A stretch of 64,000 bases of DNA from Armillaria gallica (Eukaryota; Basidiomycota; Agaricomycetes; Agaricales; Physalacriaceae). Positions 12,872 through 24,268 of the stretch are shown here, in pieces (position 1 is the stretch's first letter; every line of letters starts with the position of its first letter). The stretch is from assembly GCA_037576215.1 (NCBI GenBank), contig JBANDB010000008.1:3720001-3784000 (forward strand), in the 5' to 3' direction. The position numbers were made by a program, and so were the translations under genes. The notes below the pieces were generated by a model. That model saw nothing but the letters and a program-made list of their open reading frames with translations, made no database searches and was not told the origin of the DNA.

Positions 12872-15870
12872 CATACAGATGCTTGAAGTCACGGCAGTAG
12901 CGCTTGGGCAGTGGCAAGTATATGTGCAATTGAAGGAGTAAATGTACAGTGATAACAAAGCTAATAAACACAGACGACGTAAAAATACATTTGATGATGC
13001 GGAGAACCAAGAAAGATTGTAGCAGAGCGATGCGTCAGCTTGGTGACGACAGTGTTGGCCTCAACAGGATTTTTATATGACGCTTCTGATATCAGGGTGG
13101 TCCTTACCCCAAACGAGTGAGGTGCAGACGACGAGTGACAGCAAGAGCTAGTTCCTAACAAGATCAGTGAGTGTACCAGAACGAATAAGAGTCCTCACTA
13201 AGAAAAGAACAGATAGACGCCCAACCTGACCGCGAGGAGGCTCAGGCTCCAGAAGGGCCCCCTCGAGAGCGATCTCTTCCTTCGTGGGCTGAACCCCATG
13301 CCAGAGATTAGAATCTGCAGGCGCAGCAAGAACTAGGTCACTCACAAGAGCTACAGTGAAATAAACACGGTCGTCCCAGTCAATATCTCCATCATGAGTC
13401 GCAGTCTGTACATTTTTAGCTGAATGAAATGGCCAGAATGGCAGGAAGTGTGCACACCATCAGGGGATGATTTCGGTTGAAGTACGCGTGGCCATAGGGC
13501 TCGTATCGAAAGACGAAGGAGGGCAGCGGAATGTGTTGGTAGTATATGGTCGTACTGTTAGGAAGAGAGTCTGCTTGACGAAGGACCGAATGCATAGAGG
13601 GGAAGAGATAGTCCCGGGTCCGGATTGCAGGCATGATGAGACGAAGAAGAGAGAGAGAGGAAAGAACGTGGGTGGGAGAATTGACGGTCGTCTTCTCTGG
13701 TTTTTAAATGCGCTTGGGCTTCGATACCGGAAGCCGTATCCGTATTGAGCAAGCATCCAGTGTGTTTGGCGTAAACACAGAATAACATGAGGCGGGTATT
13801 GACCTCTGATTTGACCCCGCGGATACGCTCACTCAATGATCGTCCATTCTTCGAAGCATCGGTGAAGGCAGCATGTTCCCAACATGCGAGAATTCCTGAC
13901 CACAAAACCGTGTGCTTATCCTGGAAGCTTTCGTTCGAATTCGAGACTGGACCACCGAATATGCTGGAAATCGAAGGGCACCTTTGACGCCTAATAACTG
14001 CTTCCTCTGGCGGTGCTTGGGAATTCTCGCTTGGTGTGTCTGAGCCCACGTCTCTGTATCGCCGATTACACGTATATTCCATATCTGTGCCGCCTACGCT
14101 GTCACTGGTCGACGGAGCCAAATCCACCGCCAATTTGTGACGTTACATTCGTTACATAATAACATCACACCTGTGACTATTCGTGAGTCAGTGTGAATCG
14201 CAGCTTACAATCGTACACCCACCGTAATCTCCAACAGTCCAGTGCTCCGTTCTCCGTGGTTGCCAGAATCCAAAGATAAGGCCAACGTTGTGTGCTTTCG
14301 ATATTCTTCAAGCGCTAGCAAGAGCTGCAAGATCTGTATGGACGTCAAGGACCCAATGCTACGTGCAAGTATCGTCAAGAACAAGAGGATGCCTCAAGAC
14401 CAGAACAAACTGAAGACGTACCTCAATATTATATCCAGACACTGCGCCCCCAACCCAATTCAACATATTCGCCCTGTTGTGATCATCTCTGGAATCTTGA
14501 ATATCTTGAGCTCCTTAAGCGAATGACCGTAAACCGGATAGATCTGAGGACTGGATGACCTCTCGACGAGCCAGGAAGATTGCTGCTATATTCCCAAGTT
14601 CAAGAGAACCAACGGCTGATTTTTTGGTGTCCGATATCCATCAAAGGCGACGGTGGGCAGTAATTGCCCCAGCAAACCTCCATGCATAAACTCGGAGGGT
14701 TGTGAAGAGGCAAATCCTGTCCAGAAGCCTTCAAGAGCTGCGGTGCAAGTTCTGCTGGCGTCCGGAGTCACAGAGATTTGATTTCGTGACTTTTCGCCGT
14801 CCCGCTATCTCTTTCCAAGATATCGAGGCCGTCATCTTGAAGCCTTGGTAGACAGGCCCTGGACGTGAACCTGCACCAGGAGAGCGAGCTCGACGACAGA
14901 GCAAGGATGATGGCGGTTTGACATTGGTGTGCGTCCGTGTACATCAATGTCTAGGACAAACAAACTCCGTCCGAATGTCCTGTTCAGTCGCCGGCAACCT
15001 CAGAACTATTTCCAGTAGCCCTCTTCTTTGGTCTACACCTTTCTATCTACCTGCTTTATTTTCTAGATTTTTATTTCGATTTTTGCACCCGTCAGCGCAT
15101 GTCTCGGAAGGCGGCAGCCGCCACTGGCTTCACGGCACTCCTATTTTCTGGTTACCTTGCCTCAGACAAACTTCCGGATTCGAGAATTCTTTTTTGCCAC
15201 GGTTGGATTTAATTCCAAGGCCGCCGCCGTCCTCCGTGACTTCAAGCCGGTTTTGCGAAGCTGCCACTTGCGTCGCAGTCACAATGATTGTTGGGCCGCT
15301 ATGTACCAGCAACCCATTGATGAACCGCCGTACTTGTCTACATTCATGGCAAACATCGCATTCTACATAGCAATGGAACTGGTTTTTCCTTTAAAGCCTA
15401 CATCGCGCGACTTTTAAACCTAGCAGGCACTCTGAATATCGAGTTCGGTCGACGCTCACAATATCAAGCACATAATACCTAATTCTAGGCAGCTCTAACA
15501 CACAAACTCGCGACTCTTCGATTCGAACCATCCTGTTCAACGAAGTTCGAACACCTACCAACTGGTACGCGTAACCGTTTTCCCGGTACTAGCCTGGTAC
15601 TGGCTTTATCTGCTGTTGTAACAGTAACGGTAAAATTTGATACATGTTTTTCTGGCCATTGGAGCCCATTCTGTTCCGGTTCACTTCAATCTCCTAGCAT
15701 CGGTTCCCAGGTGGCTCGTCGAATTTTGATTCTATCGTTAACTACGAACGATGATCCTGTGCATCTCTTCTTACCTCGAATCGCGCTGAGCTCAGCACCG
15801 GATCCGCGTGTATTTATATACATTTATAGAGCCGCATCTCAGCGCCAACTACCAGTCTAGTCTCGCTGAG
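12872..15870 (-). repeat. Dispersed repeat copy B, inverted relative to A and C
   Basis: Reverse complement of copy A over about 3 kb with the same order of landmarks: CAAAACCGGCTTGAAGTCAC complement near 15,240; AAAATCGAAATAAAAATC complement near 15,080; the frame ending LNILSSLSE here on the plus strand at 14,526; and MPAIRTRD on the minus strand at 13,634. The shared sequence stops near the complement of CTTCAAGCATCTGTATGC at 12,872-12,889. With copy A it makes a roughly 3 kb-arm inverted repeat around a 3 kb loop holding two genes. Opposite-strand frames at 14,242-14,526 (PESKDKANVVCF...LNILSSLSE) are conserved in A and partly in C, suggesting a second ancestral gene in the unit. Confidence 0.8.
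13104..13634 (-). CDS. Repeat-borne hypothetical protein (135 residues), the only uninterrupted copy
   Basis: Exons 13634-13458, 13405-13226 and 13154-13104 sum to 408 nt with both introns GT-AG and in phase 0. The protein begins MPAIRTRDYLFPSMHS, has an aromatic-rich YYQHIPLPSFVFRYEPYGHAYF segment written here only in part, then HDGDIDWDDRVYFTVAL, a charged PTKEEIALEGALLEPEP stretch, and ends LAVTRRLHLTRLG. No known domain. Copies A and C share exon 1 and the acidic segment but not an open frame across exon 2. Conservation of the frame in only one of three copies is weak evidence for function. Confidence 0.45.
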
Positions 15871-16156
15871 GTCGGTGAAACAAAACGGCCGGCTATCAGG
15901 CTCAAGAATTGCACCTCGCAAGTTCTTATATCGAATCAAATGGCCGATAAACACGATGGATACTGCCATATCCCAACGTTCCCATCTGTTCGAAGTCGAT
16001 TGAGCCCCGCCTTCTCTACGAATCGATTAGGCACTAGCATCCTTCAATGAACACATCGCCACTTGCACTACCAGCAGACGGACCCACGCAAACCCGCATG
16101 TACTGGGACAATCGCCCTACATATATACAAAATGGATCATCGTTTCCCTTCCCACC

Positions 16157-18078
16157 ATGGATCAATACACAACCCACGCACAAACGCGATCGACCGACGA
16201 AATCTCTGACAACACTATCAAGGAGACAACTACAGGGAAGGACAAAACAGAATATGACAACGATTCTGTTAATGCATCTGCAGGCCTGGAAGATTTTCCA
16301 GATGGCGGATTGAGAGCTCGGCTGATCATCGGAGGGGTGAGCCAATATACAGATAGACGCTCACTCGATTTGACCACGACCACTTGTTATTTTCCAGACC
16401 ATGTGCAGCTCCTTCGCAACGTGAGCGTCAATCGAATTATCTTGGTCCGGCTGATTAGATTTCACGGCCCTAGGGTCGGTTTCTTGAATGCGTGGGGGGA
16501 GTCAGTGTACCTTTTCGGTCATCTAAAAGTCACTGGTAGCTCAAATTCAACAGGTATTTCAGGAATATTACGAAGAGACCTTGTTGAAAGACTATAATCC
16601 TTCCACCATGTGAATATTCCTTCCTGCATTTTTCAAACGCAGCTATCAATGAATTGTTTAGTGCATGGATCGGCTCTGTCCAGGTACCCTCTACTACCCA
16701 TTTGTAGTACGCTTGTACTGATATAATGGAACAGTACGCTCTCATCTTAATGCCAGGTATAATAGTAGGCTACCTATTCGATATCGGGTACTTCAGAGTC
16801 CCGTTCATACTCGCGTCCATCCTGCTAGTCATATCAACCTTCCTCATTGCTGAGTGTTCCCGGTACTGGCATTTCCTGCTTTGCCAGGGCTTCGCCACCG
16901 GGGTTCGTTTTCATCCACAATCACCCTTCGCTCGTTGATGAACGACCCGGCTTTTAGCTGACCTTTGGGACGATTTTTAGTTGCAGTGTGGGTATTATCG
17001 GACATTGGTTCCGACGACGACGGGGGATTGCCATGGGTTTGATGGCTGCTGCGGCGTCGATTGGCAGTACAGTGTTCCTAATAATTGCTCATAAGCTTAT
17101 AAAAGACATAGGGTGCGTACATTCTCCTCGTCTCTCTGATCACTCACACAAATATACCTGGAAGATTCCCGTGGACGATACGAGTCATTGCTTTCATCCT
17201 CATCTTTAGCATGGGTATCGCCAACCTGACAATGAGACGTCGCCTCCCCCCTGCAAATGCATCAGGAGGGATCCTCAACCTAAAAGTGTTCACAAATGCA
17301 TCGTATACTCTGCGGTGTCTTTCTACTTTCACCGCATATCTGGGGATATACACGGGTGCGATTGCTATTTTATCGTTCAATACGCAACTCACCCTTTTGT
17401 TACCTGCCTTCCGAACAGTTCTAACCTATATCAGTGTCAGCGCCACGGCATATGGCGTTTCACCCGATATTGCGTTTTACCTTGTCTCTATCATCAATGC
17501 CACCTCTGGAATTGGGAGAATCGTAGCAGGGATTTGTGCCGATCAATTCAGTACTTCTAGCATTTCCTCAATTCGTTGAACCTAGTTTCTGATTCATTTT
17601 CAGACACCTTGGATGTCCTCGGGCCCATGACAATCATAGCAGGCGCCGTCACCTATGCATGGTCATTCGCACAGACCCTGGCTTCTATGATCGTCGTCGC
17701 CATTATCTACGGGTACTTTATCTCCCAGTTTTAAGTATTTGATTGACGCTCAAGCATGAACAGATTCTCTAGTGGAGCATACGTCTCCTCATTCCTCATC
17801 CCGGTCTTTGAGCTAGGCGAGATTAGTGACGTCGGACGACGGACAGGAATGATGATGTCGATAGCTGCCTTTGAGGCCGTTGCGGGTCCGCCAATTTCTG
17901 GGGCTATCTATACTGCAACGGGAGGCTTTGATGGGGTATTATGCATGAGAAACGGGTTGAGTCCGTGAGGACTATGTGCTAATAGTCCTACTTAATAGGC
18001 AGTGCTATCATGCTTGCGGTGATACTGGTGTACATCGTCCGCCATATTGTTGTTGGAACACCCAGAGAAAGATTTTGA
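16157..18078 (+). pseudogene. MFS transporter, monocarboxylate-porter type, copy 1, probable splice-site pseudogene
   Basis: Many exons translate into an MCT/riboflavin-type MFS carrier: FPDGGLRARL opening, AWIGSVQYALILMPG, the loop GHWFRRRRGIAMGLMAAAAS between TM4 and TM5, NLTMRRRLPP, ISVSATAYGVSPD, ELGEISDVGRRTGM, GPPISGAIYTATGG, and a C-terminal RERF. Compared with its paralogue at 18,768-20,682, two splice donors are missing. After NAWG the paralogue has GGG|GTGAGT where this copy has GGG|GAGTCA. After the TATGGF block the GTATG donor and a few coding bases are gone. Retaining the 55 bp intron shifts the frame and no alternative GT-AG pair restores it. Other exons are clean, so inactivation looks recent; use of an unusual donor cannot be excluded. 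Confidence 0.6.
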
Positions 18079-18214
18079 GCATTGTTTACTGCGACAATTA
18101 GACTTAGATGATTTAGAAGCTTGGAGCTTATTAGAAATCAAGTGGGGGGGGCGTTGTCACATAAATCAAGATGGCCTTGGGGAAGTATATATGGAAGATG
18201 AAAGACACAAAATC

Positions 18215-18310
18215 TAATGTCTATTCCATGGTTCAGTGGTTGTGCGGTGCGCGCGGCATCTGGGCCATAAGAGTTTTGCTGGTCGCAAGTTCGAGTCTTG
18301 CCTTTGACAC
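18215..18310 (+). repeat. tRNA/SINE-like sequence with pol III A- and B-box
   Basis: TGGTTCAGTGGTT (18,229-18,241) resembles an A box. GCAAG-TTCGAGT-CTTGC (18,285-18,301) forms a perfect T-arm stem and loop with a good B box. The 5' flank does not pair with CTTTGAC to make an acceptor stem and no anticodon arm folds, so it is a tRNA-derived repeat or decayed tRNA rather than a functional tRNA. A related copy lies inverted at 18,480-18,565. Confidence 0.45.
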
Positions 18311-18479
18311 AATCTTTTTGCACAATGCATCCTTTTGCCACAGGTGACAGTACTTTCCAGGATACATACATAAATACTTATATCATCTGCAAGAAGGGGT
18401 TGGCCAGGCCAACGGAGTTCGGGTTGCGCATTAACATTTAATATTGAAACCTGGGTCCTGACTCCTGAAATCAAAATGG

Positions 18480-18565
18480 CAAAAGGAAGAATCGAACTTA
18501 CGACCAGCAAAATCACACACCTAGACTTCTTGCGCAAGCACAACTGCTAGGCTATATGATGGACG
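18480..18565 (-). repeat. Second tRNA/SINE-like sequence, inverted
   Basis: On the minus strand it reads TAGCCTAGCAGTTGTGC (A-box-like) and, about 40 nt later, TTTTGCTGGTCGTAAGTTCG followed by ATTCTTCC. This is nearly identical to the TTTTGCTGGTCGCAAGTTCG block of the plus-strand copy at 18,274-18,293. The pair forms a short inverted repeat between the convergent MFS genes. No tRNA fold is complete. Confidence 0.45.
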
Positions 18566-18767
18566 GCACTTTCTTGTGCTTCATCTTTCATATACGTCCA
18601 TTGTACCAAATGACCGTTGTACAAGTTAACGACTCGTTGCACTAGATCATTCATCGTTCTATTACTCTCGCAGAATCGTGGATTCCCATCCTTGCAAGAG
18701 GTTTCAAGTAAGAGCAGTGTATATGTGCGATCTAAGTCTAGTAATTGTCACATCGAGTAAATTACGC

Positions 18768-20682
18768 TCAAAACCTTCCTCTCAATGTTCCAACAAGAAG
18801 ATACCGGACGACGTACATCAATATCACCGCGAGCATGACAGCACTTCCTGTTAGTAAGTAAAAATATCAGCACAAGACTCCAGACCGAAGCACCACGACT
18901 TTCATACCTGCATAATATCCCATAGCCTCAAAGCCTCCCGTTGCTGTATTGATGGCCCCAGAGATCGGCGGACCCGCAACGGCCCCAAATGCCGCTATCG
19001 AGAACGCCATACCTGTCCTTCGCCCGATATCGCTTATCTCGCCTAACTCGATCATTGGGATGAGGAAGCAGGAGATATATGCACCGCTGGAGAACCTACG
19101 ATTCCTTCAGCATCACCCTAGACAAAAAAATGTCGAACATACCCATAAATCACTGCGACGACAATCATGGCAGCTAGGCTCCGTGCGAATGGCCACGCAT
19201 AAGTGAGAAGGCCCGCAATGATCGTCATAGGCCCGAGATAGTTCAAGGCACCTGTAAAGTGATCAGAATTACTGTTGATCTACAGATTGAAAGGTTGGGT
19301 ACCTAGTCGATCAACACATATCCCCGATACTATTCGTCCGATACCCGAGCTGGCATTAGCAACAGAGACAAGATAAAATGCGACGTCAGGGGGGACACCA
19401 TAGACAGTGGCGCTGACGCCGATATAAGTTAAAACTATTTACGAAAATAAATTTGAGAGTGAGCGGAATCTGATGATCCAGTAGACCTACGCACCTGTGT
19501 ACAATCCCAAAAAGGCAATGAAAGTCGACAGACACCAGATCGCATACGGTGCACTCTTGAAAGCGCTCAGATTGAGAATACCTCCAGGCGAATTCACAGG
19601 CGGCAGCCGACGTTTCATTGTCAAGTTGGCGATGCCCAAACCTACTACGAGGATGAAGCCGATGATTCGCATTGTCCATGGGAATCTAGCCTAAATTGAG
19701 TACAACTGCATTACAGCAAAATAGAGACGCACCCTACGGCGTCGATGAGCTTACGAGCAGCTATCGGAAACACAGTCCCACCAATCGACGCGCCACTGGC
19801 CATCAGACCCATAGCAATCCCTCGTCGACGTCGGAACCAATGCCCGACAATGCCGATACTTGGACCAAATATCGACCCACAAGCCATCTGGGAAAGATGA
19901 GTGATGTAGTGGGACAATCAAACTCGGGCAGGACAAACCCCGACAGCGAAGCCCTGGCAGAGGAGGAAATGCCAGTACTGCGAACACTCGGCTACGAGAA
20001 ACGTCGCCACGACGAGCAGCACGCTCGCTAGCATAAACGGCACCTTGAAGTGTCCGATATCGAACATTCGGCCCGTGACGAGGCCTGGCATGAATACGAG
20101 TGCGTACTGGTGGTTGATTAGATGTATATCATCAGTACACGACTAGAACGGAGATTGATGGAGAAGTGACCTGAACGGAGCCAATCCATGCGCTGAGAAA
20201 GTCAGCGACGACCAAGAAGCAAGAGGAAGACTCACATAGTGGAAGGATCAGAGTCATTCAACAAGGTTTCTTCGTAATATGCTTGAAATACCTGTTGTAG
20301 TCTCAGCGTTGTTCAGTACAGCAAACAAGAGAGAGATGATACTCACCCCCCATGCGTTTATGAGCCCGAATCTAGATTAATAGGTCAGTTCCGAGAGGAT
20401 GATCATACCACTAAGGAGCTCACGTTGAAAACGTGCCGCACATAGTCTGACAATTCGCCCAAGTCGGTACGGCCGAAAGACCTTGAAGAGCGCGGCTTCA
20501 CTCACCCCTACAATGACCAACCAAGCTCTTAACCCTCCATCAGGAAAATCTCCCTCTTGAATGCCTGTGGATAGTCCATCGTTCCCTTCTGTTTTGATTT
20601 TTTCTGCAGGAGTCTCGCCGATAGTCCTTTCAGAAATTTCGTCAGTCGAACGAGTCTGAGTGCGGGATATGCAATGGGCCAT
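18768..20682 (-). CDS. MFS transporter, monocarboxylate-porter (MCT) type, copy 2, apparently intact
   Basis: Twelve-TM carrier related to fungal Mch/MCT-like porters; substrate unknown. The start MAHCISRTQTRSTDEISERT has a good CCATGG context; a hydrophilic N-terminus precedes GDFPDGGLRAWLVIVG. Two consecutive micro-exons of 23 nt (20446-20424) and 25 nt (20371-20347) encode TMCGTFSTFGLINAWG. Downstream are VFQAYYEETLL, AWIGSVQYALVFMPG, GHWFRRRRGIAMGLM, FPWTMRIIGFILV, NLTMKRRLPP, TYIGVSATVYGVPPD, ELGEISDIGRRTGM, GPPISGAINTATGG and a C-terminal RGRF. All introns inspected keep GT-AG ends, including the two donors lost in the paralogue. It is convergent with copy 1, as expected from an inverted duplication. 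Confidence 0.8.
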
Positions 20683-21364
20683 GGCTGCAAAGAAGAAGGA
20701 ACAGTCCAATCCTCGTACTTTGTCGCCGGTTTTTGTACATAGCTGCATCAATCAGCCTGTCACGGGCAGACTGCCTCCGAGTAGAGACCCATCGAGGAAC
20801 CCGATCTATTCGTGAGCACACGGTTCATACGAACTTGTCGACCGCTCGTCTTGGTATGATGCCGATAGGGTTCAAGTTTTCCGTTCCTTGCGGGAGGAGA
20901 GGGGATCAATGCAATCGAGAGAAGTCTGACAACTGATACCCGACTTGAACGGCGCGAACGCAACGACTGGTGACCGAGTGTTTGGGAAAAGAACGCCTGG
21001 GATGAGAGTTCGACGCCCGTCTTATGGTGGGATATACAACGGTAACCATTTTGTACGTCACCAAATCCAGTTTGATGCTTTGAAGCAGAAGTATTCCATG
21101 CGTTAGGTGATGTCAGGTAAACCTTCGAAGGGCATAAGTCGATTGGTCTGAATACAGAAAATAGAAAGCTCACAGAACAAACCTGACACGGTAGAAAATG
21201 TCAGTAACGGAGTATCTGCAGCTACGATCTAGGTACTTCCTCAAAGTTCCAAGTTTATGAAACGCTGAGCTGTCTGTTCGAAAACTAGGCTCAGCAGTAA
21301 GTGTGATCTAATCAATCTTTGTAGCAGAGGCCCATTAGCGTCCTGAGCAGGCTTCGTGCTGTTG
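20683..21364. other. Intergenic, no gene recognised
   Basis: About 680 bp upstream of MFS copy 2. Open frames here lack recognisable domains and splice partners. It must contain the MFS copy-2 promoter, but no clear TATA element or conserved site was picked out. Confidence 0.4.
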
Positions 21365-23790
21365 GCGCGAGTGGCATCTTCAACGCAAAACCGGCTTAAA
21401 GTTACGGCGGCGCCCATGGAATTTAATCCAACCGTGGCAAAAAAGAATTATCGAATCCGGAAGTTTATCTGCAGGATAGGTAACCAGAAATAGGAGTGCC
21501 GTGAAGCCAGTCACTTCCGAGACAGGCGCTGAGGGGTCCAAAAATCGAAATAAAAATCTAGAATATAACGCAGGCAGATAGGAAGGTGTAGACCAAGGAA
21601 GAAGGCAACTGGAAAGGTTCTGAGGTAGCCGGCGACTGGCCAGGACATTCGGACGGAGTTTGTTTGTCCTGGACATTGATGTACACGGACGCACACTACA
21701 ATGTCAAACCACCACCGTCCTTGCTCAGTCGTCGAGCTCGCTCTCCTGGCACTAGCTCACGTCTAGGGCCTTTCTACCAAGGCTTCAAGACGACGATAGC
21801 CTCGATAATTCGGAAAGAAACAGCGGGACGGCCAATCGTCTCGAAATCAAATCGCTCCGACTCTGCTTTCATTCTGGACGCCAGCAGGACTTGTATTAGT
21901 ACCCTTGAAGGCTTCTGGACAGGTTGTATCTCTTTTACAAGCCTCCGAGCTCATGCATGGGGGTTTACAAGGGGAATTCCCGACCACCGTCGACTTTGAC
22001 GGATATCGGACGCCAAAAATCAGCCGTCGGTACTCTTGAACTTGGGAATATAGCAGCAATCTTCCTGGCTCGTTGATGGATAATCCGGTCCTCAGGTATA
22101 TCCGGTTCACGGTCATTCGCTCATGGAGCTCAAGATATTCAAGATTCCAGAGACGGTCACAACGGGGCGATTTTGTTGAATTGGGCTGGGGGCGCAGCGT
22201 TTGGACATAATATTGAGGTATGTCTTCAATTTCTTCAGGTCTTGGGGCATCCTTGTCCTTGACGATACTCCTGGTAGCTGGCAATTGACGTCCAGACAGA
22301 TCTTGTACCTCTTGCTAGCGCTTGAAGAATATTGAAAGCACACTACGTTTTCTTATCATCAAGCTCTGGCAACCACGGAGGATGTAGCATTGGGCTGTTG
22401 GAGACTGCAATGGGTGTGTGATTGTAAGCTTCGGTTCGCGTTGGCGGGATCCGTGATTCACAAATCGTCACAGGTGTAACGAATGTAACGTCACAATTGA
22501 CGGTGGATTTGCCTCCATAGACAGCGTAGGCGACACAGATGTGGAATATACGCATAACAAGTAAGAAGGCCAGACGTGAGGACAGAGAGTACAAGCAAGA
22601 ATCCCAAAGCGGCGCAGAGTGACCAGTTATTGCGCGTCGGAGCTGCCATTCGATTTCCAGTGCATGCGGCAGTGCAGTCTCGAATTCGAATGAATACTTC
22701 CGGCATGAACGGACAGTTTTGTTGGCACATCCTCGTATCGGAGTCGATCCTTGGCAACGCGCCATTCTTACCGACGCCTCGAAGGGCGGGCATGGCGCCA
22801 GAAACGGCGAGCGCATCCGCGGGATCAAATTTGAGCTGTGTATTCGCCTTATGTCATTCTGTGTTTACGCCAAACACACTGGCGAGTAGCTCAATACGGA
22901 TACGGCTTCCGATTTCGAAGCACAGGCGCATTTAAAAACCAGAGAAGACGACTGTCAATTCTCCCACCCACGTTCTTTCCTCTCTCTCTTTTTTTCTTTG
23001 TCCCATCATGCCTCCAATCCGGACTCGGGATCGTCTCTTCCCCTCTGTGCACTCAGTTCTTCCTCAAACAGATTCCCTCTCCCCCAATGCGACCATTTAC
23101 TACCAACACGTTCCCCTTCCTTCCTTCGTCTTTCGATACGAGCCCTATGGCCACGCGTACTTCAACCGAAATCATCCCCTGATGGTGTGCACATTCCCTG
23201 CGATTCAAACCATCTTATCCAGCTAAAAACTGTACAGACCGCGACTCACGGTGGAGATATTGACTGGGACGACTGTGTTTATTTCACTGTGGCCCTCGTG
23301 AGTGACCTGGTTCTTGTTGCGACTGCAGATTCTCATCATTGGCATGGCTCCAACCCACGAAGGAAGAGGTCGCTCCGGACGAGGCCCTCCAGGAGCCTGT
23401 GCCTCCTCGCGGTCAGGTTAGGCGCCTATTTGTTCTTGTCATCGTGAGGCTCTTCTCATTCATTCCGGAGCACTCACTGATTTGATTAGGAGCTAGCTCT
23501 TACTGTCACTCGTCGTCTACACTTCACTCATTTGGGATAAGGCGCCACCCTGATATCAAAAGCGTCCTAAATCCTGTTACGGTTGCCCAGCTCTGTCATA
23601 TTTTTTTCATCACCAAGCCCGCTCGCTGTTCTGCCCCACCCTCCATTTTGGTTCTCCTATTATTTTCAAATGTATTGTTACGCCGTCTGTGTTTATTAGA
23701 TATGTTCTCACTGTACATTTTTCCTCCTTCAATTGCACGTACTTCTGCTCAAGTACCATTGCTGTGACTTCAAGCATCCGAATATTCAAA
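21365..23790 (+). repeat. Dispersed repeat copy C, 5'-truncated
   Basis: Direct repeat of the right-hand 2.4 kb of copy A. Similarity begins abruptly at GAGTGGCATCTTC (compare 7,498 in A) and ends at CTGTGACTTCAAGCATCCG near 23,780. It contains the same minus-strand frame ending LNILSSMSE (22,113) and the plus-strand MPPIRTRD frame (23,008). Relative to A and B it lacks the outer roughly 600 bp. Small indels are scattered throughout. Confidence 0.8.
23008..23540 (+). pseudogene. Copy-C member of the repeat-borne MPPIRTRD family, frame broken
   Basis: Exon 1 (MPPIRTRDRLFPSVHS...NRNHPLM), the THGGDIDWDDCVYFTV segment, PTKEEVAPDEALQEPVPPRG and the terminal exon are all present. As in copy A, the segment before the PTKEE block is out of frame with the upstream exon. 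The shortfall relative to copy B is 1 nt. The putative stop is TTGGGATAA at 23,540. Confidence 0.4.
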
Positions 23791-23912
23791 CGAGCAAGAA
23801 GACATCAGCGCTTTCTCGTTGCTGGGGAACCCGCCTGGTCAGAATGTGGCAATCCTAGAGTTCATTTCAGCCGGAGATCCTTTAAAGACTCCGGAATTCG
23901 CATTGGGGACGG

Positions 23913-23926
23913 AGGTGACGTCACCT
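23913..23926. promoter_or_regulatory. Perfect 14-bp palindrome with CRE core upstream of the HNH gene
   Basis: AGGTGACGTCACCT is a perfect palindrome containing TGACGTCA, the classic bZIP/CRE site. It lies about 340 bp upstream of the HNH-domain start codon, in the otherwise featureless 23,791-24,268 interval. Binding by a CREB/Atf1-like factor is inferred from the motif only. Confidence 0.4.
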
Positions 23927-24268
23927 GCAGTTACTTGTCAAATTTTGACCCACCAGATACCAAGAGCACAGGTAGCACCACGCATCTGGCAGCCTTTATA
24001 TGTGTCCATATTTATAACAGGAAATGCGATCAATATGGGAAGTTTGGAACGTTCTGCGACGCACTGGAGATTCGAATGCTATGAGATGTCAGCTTATAAT
24101 CGAACTTTCCGCATATTTCCAAACCAACGTACAAGCGGCTGTTTAACGGACCGAAGCTACAGTGAGTTGTCTCGCACTGGTTTCTATGTTTCAAGACGAT
24201 GACTGACTCGCTTTGGAGCAGTAGTCGGCTCATTTAGGGTCCACATTGTTCTTTGACCATTGCCCATC

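Noticed and set aside
18219..18312. A functional tRNA gene
   Set aside because: A good T-arm and A/B boxes, but no acceptor-stem pairing and no foldable anticodon arm.
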